This document shows, piece after piece, positions 42,501-54,814 of a DNA stretch of 64,000 nucleotides. The translations under genes were made by a program, and so were the position numbers. Source of the DNA: Melitaea cinxia. Its lineage: Eukaryota; Arthropoda; Insecta; Lepidoptera; Nymphalidae. The stretch is from NCBI RefSeq assembly GCF_905220565.1, contig NC_059406.1, positions 9,000,001-9,064,000 on the forward strand. Reading direction: 5' to 3'. The stretch's first letter is position 1; every line of letters begins with the position of its first letter. The notes under the pieces were generated by a model. That model worked only from the letters and a program-made list of their open reading frames with translations. It was not told the DNA's origin and ran no database searches.

Positions 42501-44211
42501 TAATGAACTTAATTTTTGTACTGTATCCAACGAATAATTTATTTATATTGCATGAATCTCAAATACTCTCTACTTTTTAGTCAATAAGATAATAAAAAGC
42601 GATTGAAGATAATTTCTTTAATATATTTGTATGATTGTAAATCTTTTGCAATAATTAAAGTCGGTGTAACAATAAAATCTTCGCTACCGTGAACTAGCGA
42701 TTAATGTCAGTTAACCCAATAAATAGTAGTAAAAATTTAATGTGTTCCGTTGATCGCTTCGAATTCGAATAAAACGTGTATCCTACAACAGTGAGTGATG
42801 TACGATGTTTAAATGCAATACCTCTGAGTTCAATTCGTTCGTTCGAGCGTTGTAAACCCATTTCTTACGCAATATAACTTTTGTGAAAATATTTTTCGAA
42901 ATTTTCAGTATCGTATTCGTATACGTCTATTTAATATTCCAATATAAATGAATCACATGATTTCATCAATCACCTTGAATTTTTTTTCATACCATACATT
43001 TAGTCAAAATTTTTGCGTTGCTATTCACCACGTTTAAGGAGCCATCGTCCCTCGACACAAAAATAGTACGTTATAAACAGATGAATACGCGTTGTCACAT
43101 CAAATAAATAAGTGAACCCACTTAAATTTCCTGTTTATTTCTGTCTCTCCACTTCTTGCGGTGAGGGCCTTTCTTAAAATGGAAATTGAATTAGTTTCAC
43201 GGATTTAACGAACCCATGTTCCTTTTTATTAACATTTCCTTGTACGTTCTTTAGCAGAATTTTAATCAACCTCTAGTGTAGTTCGATTAATAATGGAACT
43301 CATTTTGGAATCAGAACGATCCGCCGGAATTTTAACACAAGGTATGTAACCTAATTTGCATACTTAGTGTTTATTAAGATGTTGAAGGCACATGAATTGA
43401 AGCAAAGTGGGCGGCGACGCTAAATGGAACATTTCCTCAAATCCGTAGTTGTTACATGACTTTGCAGCATATGCGGTCTACTCAAAATAACTCACTAATT
43501 TTATCTTACTGCAGTCTTGACGACGCGGTGATTTGATACACTGCAGAGTCGCTTTAAAGTTTAATCATTCGTTACGTTCCACTATCTGACATATTCGTAT
43601 TTATGATAATGGCCACGATTTGTCAAACATGTGACTCGAAACATGGGGCGACTACGTATATAATTTTGTAAAATATTAAGTTTTGTCTGTAATAGAGAAT
43701 AGAAAACAGATCTTGTCATAAGCCATTTTAATACAGTGTTATAATGACCTAACAGATAATAATGATTAAAACTCAAGTACCATTGCGAAATCCTATTTCG
43801 GAGATTCGATAATACACTCAGAAACTCGGAAATCGAATTGTCAACCATAAAACCAATTACAGCGAAGGCTGCGTTAATGGAATATCATATTATGAAACAA
43901 GCATTGATTTGCTAATAAATAACAAATAAAGTGTTGCGGATATATTACTTCGTTATAATACTTAGTTGCCGAATGGTCGAGTACATTTCGGACATTTAGG
44001 TTAATTAATTTGCACAATATTCTTGTCGTTTAAGATCGATAGACTTTTTGTTATTTAAATAAATTTCCGTTCATTGATGACCTTATTACTTAGCAGTATT
44101 GTTAAAAATAACCTTATCCGCTTTATTATGTACAAAATTAAGACGGAAACCATAAATCGGTCAATGTTGACTTGTACGCGTTAGCTGTCTTAATACAATA
44201 GTATTATCAAA
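42501..44211. other. no gene or repeat recognised
   Basis: Less repeat-dense than its neighbours and lying just downstream of the furin-like exon on its coding strand, so probably part of that gene's first intron. No second exon of that gene was recognised here. Confidence 0.4.
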
Positions 44212-44219
44212 ATAAACAG

Positions 44220-44458
44220 AAAAATAAATAAATTAATAAATAAATAAGTAAATAAATAAATAAACACCTCGTACTCAACGGCTCCCAGTAGGTTTTTTCT
44301 CTCATGTCGGGGGTTAACACACATAATACACAAGCACAAATGACTAGACCAAGACAAACATCTATATGGCCAATACAAATATTTGTCATGTGCAGGGATC
44401 AAACCCGGGACCGCCAGCGCAACAGTCAAACTGTGACCACTGTCCCAACACGTCGTCA
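44220..44458 (-). mobile_element. tRNA-derived SINE
   Basis: On the minus strand a tRNA-like head (GTTGGGACAGTGGTCACAG ... GGGTTTGATCCC) is followed by the body GGCCATATAGATGTTTGTC and CTTGTGTATTATGTGTG, and a TTTA-repeat tail. Same family as the copies at 53.0 and 61.7 kb. Confidence 0.8.
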
Positions 44459-44521
44459 ATTCAGTCAATTCAATAGTTGTAAAAAATCGTATGTTTGTTA
44501 TAGTTTTAAATATAAGCTTAC

Positions 44522-44686
44522 CTCTCCAAGGTTGATGAAACCATGCTCCGAAGCCACAGCTTCCGCTGTCTCCTTCCCTCCGGGTATATGAACTGCCCAT
44601 GTCGGCGTATAATGCGCATAAGCAACTTTTATCAGCAACATCAAAGACACCAAGATGGCAAAGGATACTATTACTCCCCGCGCCAT
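44522..44686 (-). CDS. furin-like proprotein convertase, first coding exon
   Basis: ATG at 44686; 55 codons ending in GAG followed by the consensus donor GTAAGC (phase 0). The product begins with a hydrophobic signal peptide (about 1-24, ending VAYA). Next comes the start of the prodomain, HYTPTWAVHIPGG, then EAVASEHGFINLGE. That block is the hallmark of the N-terminal propeptide of furin/PC-family subtilisin-like proteases, which cleave precursors after basic residues in the trans-Golgi. The catalytic domain must lie in later exons to the left, but none was recognised in 44.5 kb, so the next intron is very long or runs out of the window. Not a repeat: seen only once. Which furin paralogue it is cannot be said. 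Confidence 0.85.
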
Positions 44687-44699
44687 CTCACTCACACTC

Positions 44700-45082
44700 A
44701 CGAGCTAGTACTTATTAGCATGGCACACACACAACTTATAAGTGGTTCTTTTTTTAAGTTTTAATTTCTAAAATCAAACATAGAGGATGTTGCCTTATTT
44801 TAGCGTTCTGAAATTATACCCATTCGATATTACATAGGTACTTACAAAAAGTTGTGATTTTGTAAATGACGATATTTTTTTCTTAAGAAATTATTCGTAA
44901 GTGTATTAGTATTTTTACTGTTTATATATTTATACAGATATATATGTATATATAACAGTTAAAAAATGAAGGAGTTTCAAACAAAATTATAAGAGCCCTT
45001 AGACCACTTTAATCCAGCCGTATCGAAAAATTAGCAGACGTCTACTTACTACAAACAACTCTCCTGCCAAATTTTACCTTTA
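44700..45082. other. upstream side of the furin-like exon
   Basis: Immediate upstream sequence includes GATTTTAG-like acceptor possibilities at about 44.77 kb on the minus strand. Otherwise AT-rich with no identifiable feature. Confidence 0.3.
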
Positions 45083-45588
45083 TTAACCCACTTCCAAAAA
45101 AGGAGGAGGTTCTCAATTCTATTGTATTTGTTTATGCGTATGTTAGGTAACTCAGAACTTTTGACTAAGTGGACCGATTTCGATGATTTTTTTTAATCGA
45201 AAAGTGGTGCGGGTTATGTGTTTAGATATAAATTTAATTACGATCTAACAAGTACTTTTCGAGTTATATCTGATAAATAACGCCTAACTTACTTACACTT
45301 AGTATACCCATTTCAATTCTTATTCTGTTCGAAAGCTGATACTTGTCTTGTATTCCAATTTTTATTGAGATCTGATGTCTACTTTTTGAGTCATCTTTGG
45401 TAACGCGTATTTACTTGACATTTTTTTTCGGTTACTTACGTTGTACTACTTGTAGATGTAATTGAAGTCGGTATTTTATTTCTTTTCCTAGCAAACACAT
45501 TTTTTTGGTTACTTACGGTGTACTACTTGCAGATGTCATTCAAGTCGATTTTTTTCGTTTGCGAGCTCAGTTTGCGAGCAAACACGAT
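45083..45588. repeat. AACCGACTTC-type repeat plus a second partial copy
   Basis: Starts AACCCACTTCCAAAAAAGGA and reaches ATTGAAGTCGG at 45470. A second 3' end (GGTTACTTACGGTGTACTAC ... TTTGCGAGCAAACAC) follows directly, so two copies are joined head to tail. Confidence 0.7.
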
Positions 45589-47007
45589 TATGTTATATAG
45601 CTTTGAATTATTCTTAGTAAACAAGTTATTTACCAATTAGTTTTGTTTGTAATAACAAATAAATAACTAAAACAATAGGTAGTTATCGTTATACTGTAAA
45701 CAATAGTCATAAAAATTACTTGTCGATATTTGACGGCGGGGACTTTCCTTGCTTGTTTACAAATTTATAATGATTTTATTAAATTCTGTCAGTTTTATTT
45801 TGGGATAAAAAAATAAAGCAAATTCTAAAAAAGAACTTTTTCGTGTTATTTAGTCTAAAGTTTATTAGTTAAATTACTTTTGTTTTTTACCGACGCCACT
45901 TTCTATACGTTTATGTAGATACTTTGTAGTTTCTATTATTTTTTGTGTTTATTATTATATCTTTATTATAAATAAGCTTTGACCTACATTTTTTATGGTT
46001 AAAAATCACTATAAACGTGTTTTAATATAAAGCCTGCGTATAGTGTAGTACTACACCACATATCATGACGATTTAGACCCCTTTTTAAAACTACGAAGGC
46101 CTTCCAAAAATTAGGTCAAGTACGTGACAAGGACAACGGAGCCGCGAGCAAAATACAGCCGCATTCTATGGTTCGGCTTTATTAACGTATCAATCGGCTT
46201 TCATTAATCAAATCTATTTTCTTGTTCTTACAATTAAACAACAAAAAAAAAAACATTTTTTTTCGTAGACTACCAATGGATATACGCTTTTTAAAATCTA
46301 TAAACATTGTGTAATTACGTATTTTAATATTTTTACAATTGTATTTTTGCCATGTTGATAAATAAATCCTTATACATTCAGAATACATATGCTATATACA
46401 AATATAACAAATTAGGTACAAGTTTATCGCCCACATTTTAAACATTAAAAAATTCGTCATTATGTTTACATATACTTAAATATGTTATCTCTTTCATCCG
46501 GCACAGTAATAAAATATATTAGCCTACATCATCGCATCAAAAGGATTACTCGTTAACAGAATTAGGTTTAGTCAAGTTTAGTTGTGTCCATTGTAATGAA
46601 TCTTGCCTTCGACAGGGACGAGTTCATTGTACTCACTGTTAACATGCACTAAATTGTTAGTGATCGTATCAGGCTCGAATCAATCAATCAATGAATTGAC
46701 GATTATGATTTATTTGTTAAAATTGACATGTTTTAGAGAGGCTTTTCGTCTGTGCTTAAGTATTCATGGAATAGCAATAAAAGATGTTGAACGGTACCAA
46801 TTTCGGGGAAGCAAATATTGAATAAAGGAGAAATTTATATATGTATAAAATATGATTTAATATTTACATCTATATTTTACCATATAGATACAATTAAATG
46901 AAATTGTTATATTACAATATAATCTTATTATCAAAAATAAATAAAATGGTAACTATATAGGTAATGATAATTATGCAAATATTATGTTTAATATTTAAAT
47001 AACATAG
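45589..47007. other. no gene seen
   Basis: AT-rich. A small frame at 46.60-46.82 kb shows no similarity I recognise. Confidence 0.4.
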
Positions 47008-47270
47008 AATTATGGTATAGTAGCTCAACTAGTCGCGTTAACGCCCTGAGGTCGGGTTCAAGTCCCGTATGAGGCAAATATTTGTATTTGTACAAATACT
47101 TGTTTATAATTATATGTCCTAGTGGGTCTATTTACCGTGACTCGGAAAGCACGTAAAGGCTTCGGTACCATTTTCATTCATGCCGGTTTTCATAGACATC
47201 GAATAGCGACCGTCCCTTATAGTGGAGAAATTATCCAATCCTTCTCTAATAAGGTAAGAAAGACTGGCTA
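47008..47270 (+). mobile_element. tRNA-derived SINE, diverged
   Basis: The tRNA-like head (GGTATAGTAGCTCAACTAGT ... GGTTCAAGTCCC) is followed by GTGACTCGGAAAGCACGTAA and ATAGCGACCGTCCCTTATAG. This matches, in opposite orientation, the body of the SINE at 56.5 kb. Confidence 0.6.
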
Positions 47271-47412
47271 GCAAACAGTACTGGTATATTTATAGACTGA
47301 TTTAGTTTAATAGAGTTGAAAAAAGTCTGGTTAGTTTTTTTAGTTTAAGTGGTTAGTTAACAACAAACTTATAAACGTCTGAGCATGACAAAATTGAGTA
47401 AGAACTTACTTC

Positions 47413-47722
47413 TTTTTAACCGACTTCAAAAAAGGAGGAGGTTAATCAATTCGACCGTATATATTTATGTTTGTTCGGGGATAACTTCGTTGTTTTTGAA
47501 CCGATTTTGATAATTCTTTTTTTGTTGGAAAGGCAATATCCCCAGTGCGGTACCATGATAAGGAAACCAGGATCTGATCATGTAATCCCAGGGAAATCGA
47601 GATAAAACCTCGAAAATCGTAGTGACGACTAATGCGTTTGTTAATTTTGTTCGTCAATCTAAGATAGTATTACTTGTCTGCGTAATTGGTGTCGTTTTTT
47701 TTTTCGTTTGCGAGCAAACACA
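47413..47722. repeat. AACCGACTTC-type repeat
   Basis: Starts TTAACCGACTTCAAAAAAGG and ends TTCGTTTGCGAGCAAACAC. The middle is a shortened version with the GGTACCATGATAAGGAAAC word. Confidence 0.75.
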
Positions 47723-48479
47723 ATTATATTCGTTATGTATCGAGTTATTGTTTATAAATAAGTATTCTGTTAACTTCATAATATACATTGTTTTCTTCAT
47801 AAAAAGTGCCTTAAATATTAAACTACCCCCGCCTTGGGTACGACGATTTAATTATAATTGCCGACTGTATATTTATTTTGGGAAATGTATCCTTTTTCAA
47901 GATTTATAACCGCGTAGCAGACGTTTAAAATTTCAATAAATCTCTTCCCCTAGAAAGTGTTTCATTAATGATACCGTATAATTTACCCTCACTGTAAGCT
48001 GCAGACTCTTAATTAAAATATTATTATAATGTTTACTACTAATTATAGACAACAGTCCTCTTAATGTTTAAGTGAAAAGATTTTTAATATGATCAACAGG
48101 TAGCGAATTGCAAATCAAGTTTGAGTTATCAATTACTTAATTTAAAAAAATGTAATAATCAATCATTCTTTTAAATAATCAATGTAATTTTGAACTTAAT
48201 ATTGTGAAGGTTGCTTAATTACGGTACGGTATATTTTGAAAATGTTATAAATACAAAAAAAAAAATAACTTAGTACTATTGTTTGTATGTGTACAAACAC
48301 TCGCTTAGTATGTGCAGTTATTTTTGCTGCAATCGTTCGTATAAATATACAATTATTTGCAAGAGCCCTTGGTCGCATTAAGTATTAAAAGAAAACAATA
48401 AACACAACATTTATTGAAAGACAATATCTTATCTGTTTTCAATGGTCGGTCGTGTAAACAATTTGTTTTTGTGACTAAT
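47723..48479. other. no gene seen
   Basis: AT-rich sequence between a repeat and the CpG-rich patch. Nothing recognised. Confidence 0.4.
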
Positions 48480-48925
48480 CGTCATCGCACATATTTCGCG
48501 TGCAGTCCACATCGAGAAGCGGATGTTTCATCGATGGAATCCGATGGGAAGGACCAAGATTCCGTGGCACTTAGACAATAGTAACCGGTGAGAGTCGGCG
48601 CCGCTATGACGAGCGTTCACCTCTCTCATCCCGCTTCACTTTATACCATTACGTTTTACGAATCTTAATGATAATATCGAAATAGGCACGTACAAACTGA
48701 GGGCAACATCCACTATGTTTCACAGTTAAACACTACAGTCATTACAGTCATTATAAGACACGGCACAACTGTCAAGTAGCACGTGAATGTCGGAGCACGA
48801 CGGTACAATACACAACCGCCACGTTCGCACACGTGATGCTGACTGTTTCGTTTCACTTGCTCTCGCCTGGCCGTTGCCGCGATTGGAGCGCGAGACGACG
48901 CCGAACTTGCCAGCCTTCTAAATGT
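48480..48925 (-). promoter_or_regulatory. candidate promoter/5' UTR region of the furin-like gene
   Basis: A distinctly CpG-rich, non-repetitive patch in an AT-rich window, about 4 kb upstream of the furin-like coding exon. It holds two CACGTG E-boxes (about 48.78 and 48.83 kb). On the minus strand it has arthropod initiator-like CTCAGTT and a possible donor AGAG|GTGAAC. A non-coding first exon is plausible but unproven. Confidence 0.35.
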
Positions 48926-49483
48926 TTGCCATTATTTAGGGAGTCTTTGTACCAACTTTATCCTTTCTGTTATTTACATTAATTACACATTAATTACACT
49001 TCGTAATATATTTTAAAGGCTTTTTTGACGCTATTCGCATTGAAACAGACATTTTTGTATAAGAAAAAATTAACAAACTCTTTCACGACTAGTTCCGTTA
49101 AAAGCCGTCTTTGAATAGATTGGCAGACGCGAATTTAAATATAATTTATAAATAGCCTACTTACTTAAAGATGTAATGTTATTACGTAGAACAGAAAATT
49201 AAACATATGATAATAATATATAACAATGATACGTTAAAATATTTAATTAAATGATACAGAGATATTTCATATTCTCATCATAATTATTTAATTTATTATG
49301 TAAGGAGTATGTATTTATATTATTTCGAAAACATAATAAATCTTTCGTTATCTTAAGTGTACGTAATTCGATTTGCCACAATATGCTAGAAAATTCTTTA
49401 CTTTGACCAAATGAAAAACTTAGTAAGGGTTATTAACCGAACCTAGAGCTGCTAATATTAAAAAAAAAACATCATCAAAATAT
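48926..49483. other. no gene seen
   Basis: AT-rich, unrecognised. Confidence 0.35.
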
Positions 49484-49491
49484 GTCTAAGC

Positions 49492-49738
49492 CAGTGTTTC
49501 CCAAAGTGGGCGATAACACCCCCTTGTGGGCACTGCAGTACTAAAGAGTAAAAGACCTAGAAAAAAAATTATGGCGTTGCTTGTATGGGGCGATTTGTCA
49601 TTCTAATAATCTACAACGACTCTCGACTACAACTTGTGAATATCAACTAATATTCATTAAAAGATTGCTCAAAGAGAGCACTGTTAAATAATTTATTCTC
49701 TTAATGGGCAGTAGACAAAATAAGTTTGGGAACCCCTG
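49492..49738. mobile_element. hAT-type MITE with perfect 8-bp target duplication
   Basis: A 247-bp element beginning CAGTGTTTCCCAAAGTGGG and ending AAGTTTGGGAACCCCTG, which form typical hAT inverted ends. It is flanked by GTCTAAGC at 49484-49491 and 49739-49746. No coding sequence; mobilised by an outside hAT transposase. Confidence 0.9.
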
Positions 49739-49860
49739 GTCTAAGCCATATAACTTTTTAAACCAGCATGGTCATAAAAACGTGTAATTGTTTTATGGTG
49801 AAAAAAATTTTTTAGGCTGGAACTTTATCAACAACCAGCGAAATTTACGCAATTTCTGAT

Positions 49861-50057
49861 CCATCCATCCATCCATCCATCCATGAGCCCTTAACAGTCC
49901 ACTGCTGAACATAGGCCTCCCCTATAGTTCGCCACTCCGTCCGATCCTGCGTCCTCTGCTCCAGCGGCTCCCCGCTGTTTTCTTAAAGCCGTCAGTCCAC
50001 CTGGTTGAGGGCGGCCTGTGCTCCTTTCGCCAAGACGTGGACGCCATTCTAGAACCG
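49861..50057 (-). pseudogene. RTE-clade LINE 3' fragment with ATCC-type tail
   Basis: The minus strand reads VLEWRPRLGERSTGRPQ, then shifts frame, and ends with the RTE-like word GGAGGCCTATGTTCAGCAGT and a (GGAT)n tail (plus-strand CCATCCATCC). Same clade as the left-edge fragment, but decayed. Confidence 0.8.
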
Positions 50058-50509
50058 AGAAAAGAAATTTCTGAAACTTAAAGCTATCCAAAAAAATAAA
50101 AGTTTACGACATATTTTTATTTTCAACTATCTAACTCCACTTTTTCTGTCTGAGATTTATATTCGCAACCTATACTCAACAATAGGGTACTTTTGGTAGT
50201 GAAAAATAAATTATAAAATTTGATAAAAATTAAAATTTATGTAAAAATACACTTAAATATTCTGATTTGGTATCGTAAGAGCACATTATTGTTTTATTAT
50301 ATTAAAAGTAAAAGTCGTATCTTTTAATCTGTATATCACGTGATCTAAAACACGACCCGCCATGGTATGACGTCATACGAACAAAAACAAAGTTCTGTCA
50401 AAGCTGTAAACAGCTAGGCACATAATTATATCTATCAACTTTAACTTCAAGGAGTAACATTTGTGCTCTTATGTTAGTGCATTTCAGTTGTACCTAATTA
50501 TTTATTAAA

Positions 50510-50626
50510 ATGCAAAAAGGTTTTGTAAAAGCAGATAGTACGAATCTGCCAAAAATTGATACAATGATGGTTGCAAAGATTTTGCATGTAACCCAGACTT
50601 CTGTTCTGCGAATTTCGAAATATTAA
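50510..50626 (+). pseudogene. 38-codon relic resembling the start of a SWIM/YqaJ-type insect protein
   Basis: An ATG frame reading MQKGFVKADSTNLPKID and then MMVAKIL before an early stop. I recognise KGFVKADSTNLPKID as close to the N-terminus of a repeated arthropod family that carries a SWIM-like zinc motif, often annotated with a YqaJ nuclease. The rest of that protein is absent, so this is a truncated remnant or a short exon. The identification is from memory of the motif. Confidence 0.35.
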
Positions 50627-50761
50627 AACACCTTTATAAGTATTACTTGTTATATTATACTGTTTTTTTTTTATGTTTTAATCCTGATGTTACTGCCAAA
50701 TTAAGACTTAATAGTTTTTTTATTGCTAGTATTTGTACAACTAGACACTACACTAAAAATA

Positions 50762-50962
50762 ATACTGTAAAATAATACTGTTTTCAAGCAGTATTGTGTT
50801 TCTGTTGATGAGTAAGGTGACCAGAGCTCCTGGGGGGATTAGGGATTGGGTCGGCAACGCGCTTGCGATGCTTCTGGTGTTGCAGGTGTCTATAAGCTAC
50901 GGTAATCGCTTACCATCAGGTCAGCCGTACGCTTGTTTGTCGACCTAGTGACATAAAAAAAA
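50762..50962 (+). repeat. 200-bp interspersed repeat, copy 3
   Basis: GTTTTCAAGCAGTATTGTG, GAGCTCCTGGGGGGATTAGG, CTATAAGCTACGGTAATCGC and the A-rich end GACATAAAAAAAA. It is the best-preserved of the three copies. Confidence 0.7.
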
Positions 50963-51271
50963 CACACTAACGATAGCTATTTTAATTCATTATTTTACAC
51001 AAAAACACCAAATATTTGTAGCGTTAAACGACAAAGAGTAAATGTATAAGGTATTGAACTTTTGACGTATTGAACGAGTTCGATCTTACATACATACACG
51101 ACTTTTGTTATTAACCATATTACGTCACCAAAATGGCTGATAGCGTTTTCGCGGAAATAAAAAAGGTTTAAAATGCTGTTTATTTTGCCGAAATCTATTT
51201 TTTTGTAGCTTTTTTTATTGGAAAATCAACATTTTGAAGTTCTTTTTCAAACATTGTGGAATACCCTATTG

Positions 51272-52179
51272 TAGTTTATTAGTTGAGGCGAAACAACCCC
51301 TATGGGCCTGTTTTACTTCCTACTTATAAAGCCTATCAAGGTTAAGGTTAGGTGTAAGGTAAAATTTATCTAAGTACTGTTGCTAGTGGAAAATGCACTA
51401 AATTATCCAGTGACTGGCAATCTTTGATATAGAGATCCGACTCAGTTGTTGGATCGGTATTTCTTTATTTCGGATCGGTAGTTCCGAGTTTAGCAGGTTC
51501 AAACAAAAAAACTCTTCACTTTGACAATTACTATAGAATTCGCTAGCATTCATTTATTCTTACGACAAAGGCATTACTCTTTGCAAAGTTTATCGCACCA
51601 TGAGTCATTTCTGTGATGATCTACAGTGATAGCTAACGTACCATTTCTGTCCCAGTTTACTGACGTTGCACATTATCACCTTTTAGCTACAATAATAACG
51701 GTAGTTTCAAAATCTTCCATTTACTGTAAATGGATTTTTTCGAGATTTTATCACGTCACAGTTTTTTTTTTTTTGTAAACTAGTTGACTCAGCGAACTTC
51801 GTAACGTCGTATTTCTTTTCGTGAATACATCGATTTTTATTTTTATTTTGTTTATCTATAAACCGTGCCCTGATTAAGTACAGCGTACACAAAAAAGAAT
51901 TATTTAGATAATTATTTAGATTTAGTGCCGCCGTCCGGAAGTTATGAGCGTACCAATATACATTTGGTGATTTATTCTTATTTACACAAATTGGAGCACA
52001 AAATTATTATTGCAGCTATTTTTGACTTTCGTGTACAAACTATAAATGCAAATAAAATATCAAAGCACATATTTGTGTACAAAAGACAATGTCCTAACTG
52101 ACTCCACCACCAGGTAAAAGCGATGAAAAATCGATATTTTGAAAAGATATTGATTTTATTGTCATTTGAGGAAAAAAGT
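51272..52179. other. no gene seen
   Basis: AT-rich. The small frames in this stretch show no recognisable domain. Confidence 0.4.
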
Positions 52180-52531
52180 TTAACCGATTTCAAAAAAGGA
52201 GGAACTTCTAAATTAGAGACTGTATTTAAAAATTCGTAAGAGGTGATATATTTTTGTTTTCGAAAGTTACCCTTTAACAAAAAAGGAAAAACTAAGGAAA
52301 TATCCTATTTTTCGATTAAATTAAAAATCATTAAAATCGGTACACCCAGTAAAAAGATATGCGGATTTTCGAGGGTTTCCCTCGATTTCTCTGGGATTCC
52401 ATCATCAGATCCCGGTTTCCTTATCATGGTACAACACTTGGGATATCTACTTTCCCACAAAAAAATAATTATCAAAATCAGTTTATAAACGACGAATTTA
52501 TCCCCGAACATACGTAAAAAATATATATACA

Positions 52532-52573
<42 letters not shown>

Positions 52574-52616
52574 GTCGAATTGAGTAACCTCCTTCTTTTT
52601 TAAGTCGGTTAAAAAG
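52180..52616. repeat. AACCGACTTC-type repeat, fold-back form with internal (CA)n
   Basis: Begins TTAACCGATTTCAAAAAAGG and ends CCTTCTTTTTTAAGTCGGTT, so both sides carry the same terminus in inverted orientation. A (CA)n run lies at 52535-52567. Confidence 0.7.
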
Positions 52617-52989
52617 CATTTTACTTTCATAACGTTAAAAGCCCTGTGTATCTGTGTTTGCTTAAAACTCTATATCAATTCTTCCATTACCTTTTACACA
52701 ATTTAAATTAAAAAAAATATTGTGATAGGCCATTTACTTCCGACTTAAAACAATAAAGACAATGCATATATCAATATTAAAAAACTGCAAGTGCAAGTCA
52801 TGGTTCATTTTAGTACGCAATGTCCTTCAAATTCTTCTATTACACAGCGCATTGAATGTCGTGCCCGTGCATGGCGAATTTTACTCTAACTTATCCCCAT
52901 CTTAAAGAAGAGGCTTTATCCATTTCGTCCCAGTAGAATTAACAGGCATAATATTGTATATATTAATATTTATATAAAATATAACATTT
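52617..52989. other. no gene seen
   Basis: AT-rich spacer between repeats. Confidence 0.35.
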
Positions 52990-53170
52990 TGATAGCAATT
53001 CACACTCAACTGCCTCCAGTAGGAAATTCTCCTGTGTCGGTGGTACGGAAACACACAATACACAAGCACAAACGCCCAAACCACGACAAACATCTATGTG
53101 GCCAATACAAATATCTGTCGTGAGCGAGATCGAAGCGGCGACCTCCAGCACAACAGCCAGTGCTGTAGCT
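52990..53170 (-). mobile_element. tRNA-derived SINE, head incomplete
   Basis: Minus-strand CTCACGACAGATATTTGTAT, GGCCACATAGATGTTTGTCG and TTGTGCTTGTGTATTGTGTG match the 61.7 kb copy. The front of the tRNA-like part is lost. Confidence 0.75.
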
Positions 53171-54814
53171 AAAAATTATTAGAGTTACAATAAATGTAGT
53201 ATTACAATAAAGTACATTTAGTTTAATATTTTTTTAAAGAAAAATTATGACATATTTAACGTAGACCGTGTATAATATAATAACAAAACCGTTTTACTGG
53301 TGTTTTTGCATTCTTTGTAGCCATACTCATAGGGTACCTGCTTCAAAATAAGCTAACCATGGCACGTGTTTCAGACTTAGTGGCTTTACTTTTTCTATTA
53401 TTTATCCTTGACTACGTTAGTTCAGTTATTATGAGTTAACAACAAGTTTTACTATATGATAACCAACGTACTAAAATATTGGGCACTACTTGTTTGACGT
53501 CAAAATTGAGCTTCGATGTAAATGAACAGAGCATAATGTTAATTCCTAGCGCTCATTATTGGAATAATTATGGTACGTTCATTATATGGTAGCGAGTACG
53601 CTAGAATGTACCTATATATATATAATATATATATACCTGCATGATGTAAGTATATCAAAGATACTAATGTATAAACCTCTATTTTGATATGATTATGTAA
53701 ATATAGTTACACATATACATATATGACGTGATGTTTGTTAGTCGTGCTAACACTAGAGAACGGCGAGACCGAATTGGTTGAATTTAGTTTTGAGCTTATA
53801 AGCATTTTTCGTTAATAAATGGAACCAAATTTACTTTGAGCTTTAAAAGTTATAAAAGAATACATAAATTAAACGTGACTTGTAACTTTGTTTCATACAT
53901 TTTTTTTAAGACATACATTTGGAAGGCGACATAAAATTAACTCCGATAATTAACGAAAAGGACGCAATTCCGACAACGCCCACGTAGCCTACAATACTTT
54001 TAGGGCCAAGTTCAAAGAGTTAGTTTCCTCGAATCATTTTAATTCTTTAAGACACAAAATACTACATCACTTTATAGCATTGTATTGTCATAATCAAACT
54101 GCATTGTTTGATGGCGTAAGTTTGCTTTAGCGTTAACATGGAAACGGAAGGTTTACTTGCTCGTGTGTTGGCAAAAGCGTATTGCGGAAATAGGAAACTG
54201 TGCCAACCAAATATTTCAGAAGTAATTATTAACATATAATATGGAGACACTATGATGACTTTTGGATACATATAAAGAGTAATTTGGAATCTTGAGGGAA
54301 CAATCCTGAGCCTTATTTGATATTGATTGATTTTATAAAACCTCGATCGTATCAAAGTATATACTTATCATCTAAAATTTTATGAATAGGTGGAATAAAA
54401 AAAATTTACTTACATTTAATAAATTTGTACATTGACAAACAAAACAATACATGTTATTAAAAGTACTTCGTTCCCTTTCATTTTTTCCTATTTCACAAAA
54501 TTTTAAAGTCTCGCAAAAAAGAATACTGTCTATCGAATTTTGGAATTTGAATTTAAGGATATCATACATGACAATCACTTTAAAATGTTTAAAAATTGCT
54601 TACGAAATATTGCATCAAGCGTCTGACATGATATACTTCTGTGCCTCCTGTGATAAGTGTCGCTTAAATATTAAGTGATAATATGAGTCTAGTTTATACT
54701 CTTTCTGTGATGTGATCATGGGCATTATCAGAAAAAAATAGCTCACGTTGTTCTATCTGCTATAGTTAACGGAATAATTTTTGTACAAAATTATATAACT
54801 ATGTGAAAAAGTAG
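53171..54814. other. no gene seen
   Basis: Mostly AT-rich. The small frames at 54.06-54.68 kb overlap on both strands and look like chance. Confidence 0.4.

Larger units (their letters stand above)
50180..51271. mobile_element. possible TIR element carrying a gene relic
   Basis: CAATAGGGTA at 50180 and its inverse TACCCTATTG at 51271 bracket about 1.1 kb. A 200-bp repeat (50762-50962) is inserted within. The termini are short and no target duplication could be fixed, so element status is tentative. Confidence 0.35.

Noticed and set aside
44190..44600. 136-codon minus-strand ORF overlapping the furin-like exon
   Set aside because: It runs through the exon in another frame and then through the SINE. 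The furin-like frame has the signal peptide, prodomain motif and splice donor.
52535..52567. CRISPR-like or other regular array
   Set aside because: It is a plain CA dinucleotide run. No spaced repeats of CRISPR type occur, and the sequence is animal nuclear DNA.
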